Notes under the pieces: generated by a model
What the model saw: the letters and a program-made list of their open reading frames with translations, nothing else
Told to the model about the DNA's origin: nothing
The model's database searches: none
Position numbers and translations under genes: made by a program
Part shown: positions 49,685 through 58,233 of the stretch, in pieces
Numbering within the stretch: the stretch's first letter is position 1
Layout of the letters: each line of letters opens with the position of its first letter
Assembly: GCF_035270045.1 (NCBI RefSeq)
Contig: NZ_DATFIP010000002.1
Coordinates: forward strand, 1-64,000
Length of the DNA stretch: 64,000 nucleotides
Direction of reading: 5' to 3'
Source of the DNA: Salibaculum sp035270045
GTDB lineage: Bacteria > Pseudomonadota > Alphaproteobacteria > Rhodobacterales > Rhodobacteraceae

Positions 49685-50530
49685 ATGCGACACATCCTTA
49701 CCCGGGTTCGATCCCGGGTGCCTCTGACCGATCGGGCCGCCCATTGGCTGCGATTCGTGACGCGACATGGACGCCTCCCGGACCGGAACCGTCCCCTGAT
49801 CAACGATCTGATCTACGACCAGATGACGAGCGGCCGAAATCGCGATCCCTTGGTGCAAATGACCACGGACAAGGAATACGTGAAGGCCCATATCGACGCC
49901 GTACTCGGCCCCGGTCACACAATCCCCACGCTTGCAATCCTGCGCAATGCGGCCGAGATCGACGCCCATGTCTTTACACCGGGGACTTTCGTCAAGCCGA
50001 CCCACATGTCGAGCAAGGTCGCGCGGGCCGAGGCGGTCGACCGGGCAGCGTTGAAATCATGGCTTCAGCGCAATTTCTACTATCGCAAGCGCGAGCATCA
50101 GTACCGATACCTGGCCCCCAAGATCATCGTGGAACCACTTGTCTTCGATGGCGCGCCGTTCCGTGAATTCAAGTTCTACGTTTTGCGCGGCAAGGCGCGG
50201 CTTGGCTTTGAGATCAAGGATACGGCCGAAGGAAGACAATACCTGAAATTCGACAGGAGCCTGGCAGTGACGCCTTACGATGCCCGGCTGCCCGCCCCCG
50301 AACGCCTTGACCCGCCATCCTGCCTCGAGGCGATGTGGGACGCGTCGGAACGGCTCGGCGTGCCGTTCCATTTCGTCCGGGTCGACATGATGACCGATGG
50401 GGATCGGTTTGTCGTCAACGAGCTTACCCATTCCGAAGGCGCCGGCCGCTATCGCTACCGGAGCCGAAAGCGCCCTTACCTTGCCTGTGAGCACGAGATC
50501 TCGGGGACTGTTTTCGGAAAAGAGGATTAG
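49685..50530 (+). CDS. TupA-type ATP-grasp protein
   Basis: From ATG 49685 (GGAGG four bases before it) the 281-residue protein matches the ATP-grasp group named after teichuronopeptide synthesis TupA: RDPLVQMTTDKEYVKAHI, FVKPTHMSSKV, WLQRNFYYRKREHQYRYLAP, KIIVEPLVF, FREFKFYVLRG and VRVDMMTDGDRFVVNELT. Such enzymes join carboxylates to amines in surface-polymer synthesis. No polysaccharide genes flank it, so it is an orphan whose substrate is unknown. Codons 6-19 contain a palindromic tRNA-T-arm-like sequence also found near rpsT. Confidence 0.8.
   Translation: MRHILTRVRSRVPLTDRAAHWLRFVTRHGRLPDRNRPLINDLIYDQMTSGRNRDPLVQMTTDKEYVKAHIDAVLGPGHTIPTLAILRNAAEIDAHVFTPGTFVKPTHMSSKVARAEAVDRAALKSWLQRNFYYRKREHQYRYLAPKIIVEPLVFDGAPFREFKFYVLRGKARLGFEIKDTAEGRQYLKFDRSLAVTPYDARLPAPERLDPPSCLEAMWDASERLGVPFHFVRVDMMTDGDRFVVNELTHSEGAGRYRYRSRKRPYLACEHEISGTVFGKED
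49701..49740. repeat. T-arm-like repeat, copy 1 (inside the ATP-grasp gene)
   Basis: CCCGGGTTCGATCCCGGG (49701-49718) is a 6-bp palindromic stem with a TTCGAT loop, like a tRNA T-arm with one loop base missing. It is followed by TCTGACC and CGGGCCGC (49733-49740). The segment aligns with 62919-62959 at roughly 33 of 41 positions with one gap. No acceptor 5' strand or anticodon arm is found upstream, so it is not a tRNA gene. Confidence 0.45.
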
Positions 50531-51120
50531 CGCAGGCGGACACCCGCTGCGGTCATCCCTTCGACAGCCGCATTCAAAGATCCATCGAGGTCGATCGCGC
50601 GGCAGAGGTTCTGGCGCAAGGTCACGGAAAAACCCAGTCCGGCTGCGTCCTTGGCGGACCAGTTGACGCAGAAATCCGTGGCCAGCCCGACCATGGTGAG
50701 GGTGTCGATGCCACGGGTGCGCAGGTAGCCCTCCAGCCCCGTGGGAGTCTGGTGGTCATTCTCGAAGAAGGCCGAGTAGCTGTCCAGCGCCGGATTGAAC
50801 CCCTTGCGGATGATCAGGTCGGCGCGGTCGGTGTCCAGGTCCGGGTGGAAGGCCGCGCCCTGCGTGCCCTGGATGCAGTGATCAGGCCACAGAACCTGCG
50901 GGCCATATGGCATGTCCATCATGCTCATTGGCGCGGCGCCATGGCTGGAAGCAAAAGAGGAATGCCCCGCCGGGTGCCAGTCCTGCGTCAGGATCACGGC
51001 ATCGAAATCAGCCATCAGCGCGTTGATCCCGCACACGATCTCATCGCCTTCGTGCACGGCCAGCGCGCCGCCAGGGCAGAAATCATTTTGCACGTCGATC
51101 ACGACAAGGGCATGGGTCAT
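50527..51120 (-). CDS. pncA: nicotinamidase
   Basis: PncA deaminates nicotinamide to nicotinate, feeding PncB. The 197-residue protein starts MTHALVVIDVQNDFCPGG with the catalytic Asp in DVQNDF. It continues with the metal-binding stretch TQDWHPAGHSSF, the catalytic Lys in IIRKGFNP and the nucleophilic Cys in VGLATDFCVNWSA. AAAGGAGG precedes the ATG. The frame extends upstream, but the standard start is clear. It overlaps the convergent ATP-grasp gene by four bases. Confidence 0.95.
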   Translation of the reverse strand: MTHALVVIDVQNDFCPGGALAVHEGDEIVCGINALMADFDAVILTQDWHPAGHSSFASSHGAAPMSMMDMPYGPQVLWPDHCIQGTQGAAFHPDLDTDRADLIIRKGFNPALDSYSAFFENDHQTPTGLEGYLRTRGIDTLTMVGLATDFCVNWSAKDAAGLGFSVTLRQNLCRAIDLDGSLNAAVEGMTAAGVRLR

Positions 51121-51276
51121 GGGACCTCCTTTCCTGATGAGACCGAGATTAATGCTGAGGCGCGGCATTGAAAACCCGGAACCGGCCCGCCGACGTCGCC
51201 GCAGGCATTGATGCGTGTCAAGGCAAGTCCCCGGCGACAGGCCCAATCTGGTGTAAAGCAAAAAGGAGGCACTGGG

Positions 51277-51804
51277 ATGAAACTGCTTGTCGGCTACGCA
51301 ACCACCGAAGGGCAATCGCGCAAGATCGCGCGCCATGTGGCAGATCGCCTGGCCGATGCGGGACATATGGTCGAGCTTCTGTCTCTGACCGATGGCGAAG
51401 GGCTGGCTCTTGACCGTTTTGATCGGGCGGTGCTGGTTGCCTCGATCCATGCCGGGCAGTATCGCAAGGAGTTGACCAGTTTCGCTCAGGACAATGCCCT
51501 TTGGCTGCGCCGGCAACCGGTGCTGTTCCTGTCGGTCTCGCTTGCCGCCGCCGGACACGAGTCCGAGGACTGGCGCGGCCTGGACCGGATCGTTGAAGAT
51601 TTCGCGGAGGTCACGGGCTGGACCCCCGACCGTGCCGAACAGGTCGCCGGCGCTTACCGACCGTCGGAATACGACCTTTTCAAGCGCTTCATCATGCGCC
51701 GGATCATCGCCACCAAGGACCCTGGCGCCGATCTGGACACCGACAGGGAATATACCGACTGGCCTGCCCTGGACGCGCTGGTGGATGACTGGATCGTCGG
51801 CTGA
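51277..51804 (+). CDS. hemG: flavodoxin-like protoporphyrinogen oxidase (HemG type)
   Basis: The 175-residue protein begins MKLLVGYATTEGQSRKIARH, an FMN-binding flavodoxin P-loop. Its remainder follows E. coli HemG: FDRAVLVASIHAGQYRKEL, QPVLFLSVSLAAAGHE, YRPSEYDLFKRFIMRRI and a terminal TDREYTDWPALD. HemG oxidises protoporphyrinogen IX with quinone as acceptor in haem synthesis. Many Rhodobacterales use other oxidases, so the role is inferred. ATG 51277 is preceded by AAAGGAGG, and trhO follows after 37 bases. Confidence 0.8.
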   Translation: MKLLVGYATTEGQSRKIARHVADRLADAGHMVELLSLTDGEGLALDRFDRAVLVASIHAGQYRKELTSFAQDNALWLRRQPVLFLSVSLAAAGHESEDWRGLDRIVEDFAEVTGWTPDRAEQVAGAYRPSEYDLFKRFIMRRIIATKDPGADLDTDREYTDWPALDALVDDWIVG

Positions 51805-51841
51805 GCTTGCGGGCGCCCCGACCCGGTCGTATGTGACCGGG

Positions 51842-52765
51842 ATGTATACAGTCGCCGCACTCTACCGCTTCACCCCATTTGATGACCCGGCAGCCCTGCA
51901 GGCGCCGCTGCGCGCACTGTGCCGGGCAACCGGCACCACGGGCACTCTGCTACTCGCCCGCGAGGGGATCAACGGAACCATCGCGGGCAGCCGCGAGGGG
52001 ATTGATCGAGTGCTGGCCCATATCCGCACCCTGCCCGGCTGTGCCAGTCTGACGTGCAAGGAAAGCACTGCCGCCGAACAGCCCTTCGCCCGGATGAAGG
52101 TGCGGATCAAGCGAGAGATCGTCACCATGGGCCAGCCCGACGTGGATCCCCGCGCGGCCGTCGGCCGCTACGTGGACCCCGCCGACTGGAACGACCTGGT
52201 TTCTGCACCCGATGTTGCCGTGATCGACACCCGTAACGACTACGAGGTGACTATCGGCACGTTCGACGGGGCAATTGACCCGGAAACCGCCTCATTCCGC
52301 GACTTCCCGGCCTGGTGGAACAAGAACAAGGACAGGTTCCACAACAAGCGGATCGCGATGTTCTGCACCGGCGGCATCCGGTGCGAGAAGTCCACCAATT
52401 TCCTGATCGGCCAGGGGGTTGAAGAAGTCTATCACCTCAAGGGTGGCATCCTGAAATACCTCGAAGAGGTGCCCGAGGAGGAAAGCCTCTGGCACGGCTC
52501 ATGCTTCGTGTTCGACGGACGGGTGAGCGTCGATCATGGGCTGAAGGAGGGGCGGCATGTGCTGTGCCATGCCTGCCGCCGACCGCTTCTGCCAGAGGAT
52601 CGCGTTCGCCCGCAGTATGAATCGGGCGTGTCCTGCCATCACTGCATCGAGGAAACCGGCGCCGACGACAAGGCTCGCTTCCGCGAGCGCCAGAAGCAGA
52701 TCGCGCTTGCCCGCGCAAGGGGTGTGCAGCATCTGGGAACTGACCGTAGCGGCGACGCGGGCTAA
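51842..52765 (+). CDS. trhO: tRNA uridine-34 hydroxylase TrhO
   Basis: TrhO (YceA) is a rhodanese-domain enzyme that makes 5-hydroxyuridine at position 34 of certain tRNAs using oxygen. The 307-residue protein has the N-terminal domain (VAALYRFTPFDDP, LLLAREGINGTIAGS) and the rhodanese core (VIDTRNDYEVTIGTFDGAID). The active Cys lies in FCTGGIRCEKSTNFL, followed by HLKGGILKYLEEVPEE. A C-terminal Cys-rich zinc-like motif (CHACRRPL, CHHC) is present. The frame is open upstream, but ATG 51842 gives the family start. Confidence 0.93.
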   Translation: MYTVAALYRFTPFDDPAALQAPLRALCRATGTTGTLLLAREGINGTIAGSREGIDRVLAHIRTLPGCASLTCKESTAAEQPFARMKVRIKREIVTMGQPDVDPRAAVGRYVDPADWNDLVSAPDVAVIDTRNDYEVTIGTFDGAIDPETASFRDFPAWWNKNKDRFHNKRIAMFCTGGIRCEKSTNFLIGQGVEEVYHLKGGILKYLEEVPEEESLWHGSCFVFDGRVSVDHGLKEGRHVLCHACRRPLLPEDRVRPQYESGVSCHHCIEETGADDKARFRERQKQIALARARGVQHLGTDRSGDAG

Positions 52766-52775
52766 TTTTCCCAAC

Positions 52776-53339
52776 ATGGATTTGTCACTCGAAACCCGCG
52801 ACGGCCTTCCCGAGGCCCTCAAGGTGTTGCTGCGCGAGCACCCGAGAGAGGCTTGGGAAGCGGACCCACAGTTCAACGGGCTGATCGCTTTCTGGCTGGA
52901 TCGGCACATGATGTTCCGAAAGCTTGGCGGGTTGTTACAGCAGGAATGCGAAACCCTGCTGGACAGAAAATCAGACCCGCACCGCTTTGCCCGGGCCGTG
53001 GGACAATACGGCGGGATGTTCGTGAACCAGTTGCATGGCCATCATCAGATCGAGGATCATCACTATTTCCCGGTTCTGGCCAGGCGCGACACGCGGATTG
53101 AAAAGGGTTTCGACCTGTTGGACGTTGACCACCACGCGCTCGACGGGCACCTGAACCGCTTCGTGAGCTCGGCCAATAACGCCATTCAGGGCGCAAACGG
53201 ACCCGACCCCCGCACCGCAGCCTCCTGTTTCCTTGAAGCCGCGCAGGACATGGATCGTCTGTTGCGGCGTCACCTGGACGACGAGGAGGACTTGATTGTG
53301 CCCGTAATCTTGAAATACGGCACCGAGGGTCTTGGATAA
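52776..53339 (+). CDS. hemerythrin-domain protein
   Basis: From ATG 52776 the 187-residue protein is helical, and its His/Glu positions fit a hemerythrin HHE fold: FWLDRHMMFRKLGG, NQLHGHHQIEDHHYFPVLA, LLDVDHHALDGHLNRFV and LLRRHLDDEEDLIVPVI. Such proteins bind a di-iron centre and act in oxygen, nitric-oxide or iron handling. It starts ten bases after trhO and ends inside the leader of the aminotransferase gene, so it probably shares the hemG-trhO transcript. Confidence 0.87.
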   Translation: MDLSLETRDGLPEALKVLLREHPREAWEADPQFNGLIAFWLDRHMMFRKLGGLLQQECETLLDRKSDPHRFARAVGQYGGMFVNQLHGHHQIEDHHYFPVLARRDTRIEKGFDLLDVDHHALDGHLNRFVSSANNAIQGANGPDPRTAASCFLEAAQDMDRLLRRHLDDEEDLIVPVILKYGTEGLG

Positions 53340-53379
53340 TCGAGGGGATTGCGGTCATCTGGCCCTCAAGGAGAACCCG

Positions 53380-54624
53380 ATGATTACAGATGCCCAACTG
53401 GCGGAGATCCGCAGCCGTTTCGCCCATATCGACACCTGCCCCTTCGAGGGCCCCCGGATCTTTTTCGAAAACGCCGGTGGAGCGCTGACGCTCAACAGCG
53501 TGGTCGAGACTTCGGCCCGCTTCGCCGCGATCCCCGACAACCAGGGCCGCGCCAACGGGGCCGCGCGAGCGCTGATGGATATCATAGCGCGCGCCAAGGC
53601 GGCGGGGGCAGAGTTCTTCAACGCGCCCGACGGACAGGTGATCGTGGGCGAAAGCGGCACAGAGCTTCTGTTCCGGTTGGTGCGAACGGCCGTGACCCGG
53701 CAGGCGCGCGGCGTGGTGCTAGGGTCGACCGTGGAACACCCGGCGTCCCGATCCGCTGCCGCCCATTGGGCGGATGTGATGAACCTGGAACACCGGCTGG
53801 TGCCCCATGACGACACGCTGGGCCTGGTCACGCCCGACGCCTATGCCGCCGCGATGACACCGGACGTAACCGTCGCGACGATCCTGCACACCTCGCCGGT
53901 CACGGGCATGGGAATGGACCTGCCCAGCATCGCCCGCGCCATCCGCAACGTGGCCCCCGACGCCCTCATCATCGTGGACGGTATCCAGCACGCCTGCCAC
54001 GGTGGGATCGACGTGGCGGCGGCGGACGTCGATGGCTACGTGATCTCGCCCTACAAGGTGTTCTCTCGCCACGGCTACGGAGTGGCCTGGGTGGGCGACC
54101 GGCTCACCGGCCTCGGGCCGGAGCAACTGCACGGTGGCCCCCAGCGCAACTGGGAACTGGGCACCCGGGATACCGGCGCCTATGCGACCTTTTCGGACGT
54201 GGTGGACTATTTCGACTGGCTGGGCGGGCAGGTGGGCGGCGCCGAGACCCGACGCGGCAGGATCGAGGACGCAGGACGAGCGATCCGGGCCCATGAAAAA
54301 TGCCTGACCGACGCGATGCTGCACGGCACCGGCAACCTGAAGGGGCTGGCCGAATTGCCCGGCGTGCAGGTGATCGGCGGTATCGACAATCCCGCCCGCG
54401 AGGGGCTTGTCTGTTTCTGGGCTGATGCCCTGCTCGCGCCGGATATCGTCGAGCGGCTGAACGCGGAAGGCATCCGCACTCATACCCGCAAGGCCGACCA
54501 TTACAGCGGCAACATCCTTGACCCGCTGGGTCAGGACGCCGCCGTGCGGGTCAGCATGTGCCACTACAATTCCGAGGCCGAGGTGGCGCGGTTCCTGTCA
54601 GTGATGGCCGGTATCCTCGAATGA
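53380..54624 (+). CDS. class V aminotransferase (cysteine desulfurase-like)
   Basis: The 414-residue PLP protein belongs to the class V fold. It has FFENAGGALTLNSVVET, GESGTELLFRLVRT, the PLP-contact His in VEHPASRSAAAHW, and the aspartate-His pair in IIVDGIQHACHGGIDV. The Schiff-base Lys lies in YVISPYKVFSRHGYGVAW. The family covers cysteine desulfurases and isopenicillin-epimerase-like enzymes; no mobile Cys loop is clear, so the exact reaction is unknown. ATG 53380 follows AAGGAGAA. A strong terminator follows. Confidence 0.85.
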   Translation: MITDAQLAEIRSRFAHIDTCPFEGPRIFFENAGGALTLNSVVETSARFAAIPDNQGRANGAARALMDIIARAKAAGAEFFNAPDGQVIVGESGTELLFRLVRTAVTRQARGVVLGSTVEHPASRSAAAHWADVMNLEHRLVPHDDTLGLVTPDAYAAAMTPDVTVATILHTSPVTGMGMDLPSIARAIRNVAPDALIIVDGIQHACHGGIDVAAADVDGYVISPYKVFSRHGYGVAWVGDRLTGLGPEQLHGGPQRNWELGTRDTGAYATFSDVVDYFDWLGGQVGGAETRRGRIEDAGRAIRAHEKCLTDAMLHGTGNLKGLAELPGVQVIGGIDNPAREGLVCFWADALLAPDIVERLNAEGIRTHTRKADHYSGNILDPLGQDAAVRVSMCHYNSEAEVARFLSVMAGILE

Positions 54625-54627
54625 CAA

Positions 54628-54658
54628 GGGGGCAGCCGCTTGGCTGCCCCCTATTTTT
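54628..54658. terminator. intrinsic terminator between aminotransferase and gyrB
   Basis: GGGGGCAGCC (54628-54637) pairs with GGCTGCCCCC (54642-54651) around GCTT, followed by TATTTTT. The T-run serves the plus-strand gene; the stem may also end gyrB transcription from the other side. Confidence 0.85.
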
Positions 54659-54694
54659 GACAATCGAATCATGGCCCGCCCAATGGCGCGCCGA

Positions 54695-57112
54695 TCAGAA
54701 ATCCAGGTTTTCGACGCTCAGCGCATTCTGCTGAATGAATTCCCGGCGCGGTTCGACCATGTCGCCCATCAACTTGGTGAACAGGTCGTCCGCCTCGATC
54801 ATGTCGTCCACCTTGACCTGCAACAGCGTCCGGGCATCCGGGTCCAGCGTGGTTTCCCACAGCTGGTCGTCGTTCATTTCGCCCAGTCCCTTGTAGCGTT
54901 GCAGGGTCAGGCCGCGCTCGCCCTCCTCCAAGATCGCCCGCAGCAGGTCCAGTGGACCATATATCGCCTGGTGCCGGTCCTTGCGGTGCAGTTCGGCCGG
55001 ACGGTCATAAACTTCTTGCAGGGCCTTGGTAAAGCTGCCGGTCTTGCGGGCCTCTCCCGAACGCAGCATCGGGCCGTCCAGGGTGCGTACCTCTTCGACG
55101 CCGCGCAGGATTCGAGCCAGTCGGATGCCATGATCCTGGGTAATGCGGCCCCGCCAGCCGCGTTCGTATTCCAGTGCGATCTTGTCCAGCCGCGCGGCGA
55201 CCTTGTCAGCCACCGCCTGCAGATCCGCGTCCACCGCGCCAGGCACGAAGGCGCCGGCGATGGCCGCCTGTTCCAGGATGTTGCGCGGGTAATGCGTGGG
55301 AAACGCCTCGAGCACACGGCGCAGCTGGCGCGCCTCTTCCACAACCCGCTTGAGGTCCTGGCCGGTGATCTCCTCGCCGGTGCCAAGCCGCAGCATGGCG
55401 CCTTCGGTGCCCTGTTCGATCAGGTAATCGTCCAACGCGGGCTGGTCCTTGAGGTAGACCTCGGACTTGCCGCGACTGACCTTGAACAGCGGCGGCTGCG
55501 CGATGTAGAGATAACCGCCCTCGATGATCTCGGGCATCTGCCGGAAGAAGAAGGTCAGCAGAAGCGTTCGGATATGGGCGCCGTCCACGTCCGCGTCTGT
55601 CATGATGATTATCTTGTGATAGCGCAGCTTGCTGATGTCGAATTCATCGCGTCCGATGCCGGTGCCCAACGCCATGACCAGGTTGCCGATCTCCTGACTG
55701 CCCAGCATCCGGTCAAAGCGGGCACGTTCCACATTCAGGATCTTGCCGCGCAGGGGCAGGATGGCCTGCGCACGACGGTCCCGCCCGGTCTGGGCCGACC
55801 CGCCGGCGCTGTCGCCCTCGACCAAGAACAATTCCGTCTTCGACGGATCCTTTTCCGAACAATCCTTGAGCTTTCCAGCCAGGAAATTCACATCCATCGC
55901 CGTCTTGCGACGCGTGAGGTCACGCGCCTTGCGCGCGGCTTCCCGCGCCAGTGCCGCCTCGATGATCTTGCCGACGATCATCTTGGCTTCGTTCGGGTTT
56001 TCCTCGAACCATTCGGACAGTTTCTCGCCCACCAGGTTCTCCACCGCCGGACGCACCTCTGAACTGACCAGCTTGTCCTTGGTCTGGCTGCTGAATTTCG
56101 GGTCCGGCACCTTGACGGACAGGACACAGGTCAGCCCCTCGCGGGCGTCGTCACCGGTGAAATTGACCTTTTCTTTCTTTGCGATGCCGCTGTCCTGGGC
56201 ATACTTGGAAATTGTCCGCGTCAACGCACCGCGGAAACCGGCCATGTGGCTGCCGCCATCGCGCTGCGGGATGTTATTGGTGAAGGGCAGCACGGTTTCG
56301 TGGTAGCTGTCGTTCCACCACATCGCAACCTCGATGCCGATGTCGTCGCGTTCGCCGCGCACGTAGATCGGTTCGGGCATCATGGCGGATTTCGACCGGT
56401 CGAGGTACTTGACGAATTCCTTGACGCCACCCTCGTAGAACAGCTCGGACTTCAGCGGCTCGGCAGGGCGCGCGTCCTCGAGGATGATGCGCACGCCGGA
56501 ATTGAGGAAGGCCAGTTCGCGAAGGCGCTTTTCCAACGTCTCGAAGCTGTAGTCGAGGTTCGAGAAGGTCTCCGTCGAGGCGAGGAACCGCACCTCCGTG
56601 CCGGTCTCGCCCGCCGCCTCACCGATGACCTCCAGGTGGTCGGTGGTATCCCCGTGGGCGAAGCGGGCCCTGTGCACTTTGCAATTGCGCCAGACCGTCA
56701 GTTCCAGCCAGTCGGACAGGGCGTTCACCACCGAGACACCGACGCCGTGCAAACCGCCCGAAACCTTGTAGGAATTGCTGTCGAATTTCCCGCCCGCATG
56801 CAACTGGGTCATGATGACCTCGGCGGCCGAAACGCCCTCTTCCTCGTGCAGTTCAACTGGCACGCCGCGGCCATTGTCGCGCACCGATACGCTGGAATCC
56901 GCATGGATCTTCACGTGGACATAGTCGGCATGACCGGCCAGCGCCTCGTCGATGCCGTTGTCCACAACCTCGTAGACCATGTGGTGCAGGCCCGAGCCGT
57001 CGTCGGTATCCCCAATATACATGCCGGGACGTTTGCGGACCGCCTCCAACCCTTTGAGAACCTTTATGGATTCTGCGCCATATTCATACGGCAGCTGCTG
57101 CTCTTCGGCCAT
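54695..57112 (-). CDS. gyrB: DNA gyrase subunit B
   Basis: GyrB is the ATPase subunit of gyrase, which introduces negative supercoils. The 805-residue protein shows the GHKL ATP site (YEVVDNGIDEALAGH, VRDNGRGVPVELH, GGLHGVGVSVVNALS) and the transducer domain. The Toprim motifs are LVEGDSAGGSAQTGRDR and IIMTDADVDGAHIRTLLL, and the conserved C-terminus reads RYKGLGEMNDDQLWETTLD. Its position near recF, dnaN and dnaA is typical, though here two small genes intervene. Confidence 0.97.
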   Translation of the reverse strand: MAEEQQLPYEYGAESIKVLKGLEAVRKRPGMYIGDTDDGSGLHHMVYEVVDNGIDEALAGHADYVHVKIHADSSVSVRDNGRGVPVELHEEEGVSAAEVIMTQLHAGGKFDSNSYKVSGGLHGVGVSVVNALSDWLELTVWRNCKVHRARFAHGDTTDHLEVIGEAAGETGTEVRFLASTETFSNLDYSFETLEKRLRELAFLNSGVRIILEDARPAEPLKSELFYEGGVKEFVKYLDRSKSAMMPEPIYVRGERDDIGIEVAMWWNDSYHETVLPFTNNIPQRDGGSHMAGFRGALTRTISKYAQDSGIAKKEKVNFTGDDAREGLTCVLSVKVPDPKFSSQTKDKLVSSEVRPAVENLVGEKLSEWFEENPNEAKMIVGKIIEAALAREAARKARDLTRRKTAMDVNFLAGKLKDCSEKDPSKTELFLVEGDSAGGSAQTGRDRRAQAILPLRGKILNVERARFDRMLGSQEIGNLVMALGTGIGRDEFDISKLRYHKIIIMTDADVDGAHIRTLLLTFFFRQMPEIIEGGYLYIAQPPLFKVSRGKSEVYLKDQPALDDYLIEQGTEGAMLRLGTGEEITGQDLKRVVEEARQLRRVLEAFPTHYPRNILEQAAIAGAFVPGAVDADLQAVADKVAARLDKIALEYERGWRGRITQDHGIRLARILRGVEEVRTLDGPMLRSGEARKTGSFTKALQEVYDRPAELHRKDRHQAIYGPLDLLRAILEEGERGLTLQRYKGLGEMNDDQLWETTLDPDARTLLQVKVDDMIEADDLFTKLMGDMVEPRREFIQQNALSVENLDF

Positions 57113-57193
57113 TTCGGACCCTTTGTATCATTCCTGCAATCTTATACGGGATCGGCTGGGGATTGTCACGTCGATGCGGCCCCTTTCGGGAGG

Positions 57194-57814
57194 TCAGAAC
57201 ACCGGGATGGCAAGCCCCACGCCGATCAGAAGACAGCCCGAGGCGATGTTCATCCGGCGCACCGACCGGCCCGATGTCAGCAGCGCCCGCACCTGGCTCA
57301 CAAAGCCAGCAATGATGAGGTTTCCGACCAGCGGCACCACCGCCGACATGGCCGCGATGGCCGCCACATCGGCGGGCGTCAGAACGCTCAGGTCGAAAAA
57401 TCCCGGCAGCATGCCCATGTAGAACAGGATGGCCTTGGGATTGGCGAGGATCACCGCCAGACCGGCCAGGAACCCGGCGGCGAAGCCGGGCCGCGTCAGG
57501 CGGCCATTGCCGCCGACCCAGACGCCCGCCGACCGCAGCACCAGCAGACCCATGACCAGAAAGGTGATGGAGGCGACCCCCTTCATGACAACCATGGCCA
57601 TTGAAAACTGGTCCACGACCCAGGCCATGCCCAGCACCGCCAGCAGCGACCACAGCACATCGCCCACGACGACGCCCAGGGACAGTGGCCAGGCGGCGGC
57701 GAACCCGCCTGACATGGCCCGCGCGAGCAGGCCCACCCAGACCGGGCCGGGGGTCAGGAACAGGATCAGAAGCGCCCCGGCATAGAACGCCGCCTCGGGT
57801 GCCGATATGGTCAC
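57194..57814 (-). CDS. LysE-family translocator
   Basis: The 206-residue membrane protein has five to six spans and the LysE/RhtB family pattern (ALLILFLTPGPVWVGLLARAM, LSLGVVVGDVLWSL, LAVILANPKAILFYMGMLP). Members export amino acids or related small molecules; the substrate here is unknown. I start at GTG 57814, whose bases overlap the TGA of the upstream VOC gene (GTGA), implying coupled translation. The frame stays open upstream, but that part duplicates the VOC coding strand. Confidence 0.85.
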   Translation of the reverse strand: MTISAPEAAFYAGALLILFLTPGPVWVGLLARAMSGGFAAAWPLSLGVVVGDVLWSLLAVLGMAWVVDQFSMAMVVMKGVASITFLVMGLLVLRSAGVWVGGNGRLTRPGFAAGFLAGLAVILANPKAILFYMGMLPGFFDLSVLTPADVAAIAAMSAVVPLVGNLIIAGFVSQVRALLTSGRSVRRMNIASGCLLIGVGLAIPVF

Positions 57815-58233
57815 GCGATGCGACCCTCCGCATCGAGCGGATCGAAGGGGTTCCAGGCGAATTCCCACAGGTGCCCGTCTGGGTCAGCGACGTAGCTGGA
57901 ATAACCGCCCCAGGCGGTCTCGAAGGGCGCGCGCACGGGACTCGCCCCACAGGCCAGCGCGTGATCATAGGCCGCGTCCACCGCCGCCCGGTCCGGGTGG
58001 TTCTGGGCCAGCGTCATGGCCCCAGTTCGCAATTTCCCGGGGTCGCGTCCGGTTTCGCGTGCCAGGCCCGCCAACGTGAACAACCCGAACTTTGTCCCGT
58101 CCATGTCGTAAAAGGCAACCATCTCGTTCGCACTTTCAAGGTACCAGCCCAGCGCCTCGTAATAGGAGCGGGCACGGGCGAGATCGGACACGGCAAGCGT
58201 GATGAAAGTCACGCGGTTGTAGGGCAGGGTCAT
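57811..58233 (-). CDS. VOC (glyoxalase-like) family protein
   Basis: The 140-residue protein has the two beta-alpha-beta-beta-beta modules of the vicinal-oxygen-chelate fold: FITLAVSDLARARSYYEALG, VAFYDMDGTKFGLFTL, and FETAWGGYSSYVADPDGHLWE with the final conserved Glu. The metal-binding His of the first module is replaced (FITLAVSDL), so activity is doubtful. It overlaps recF (ATGA) and the LysE gene (GTGA) by four bases each, forming a tight recF-VOC-LysE run. Confidence 0.85.
   Translation of the reverse strand: MTLPYNRVTFITLAVSDLARARSYYEALGWYLESANEMVAFYDMDGTKFGLFTLAGLARETGRDPGKLRTGAMTLAQNHPDRAAVDAAYDHALACGASPVRAPFETAWGGYSSYVADPDGHLWEFAWNPFDPLDAEGRIA

Noticed and set aside
49640..49735. 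A possible tRNA gene, because of the TTCGATC loop in a GC stem
   Set aside because: No acceptor 5' strand, D-arm or anticodon arm can be found at the right distances and the loop is one base short. It is treated as a repeat instead.
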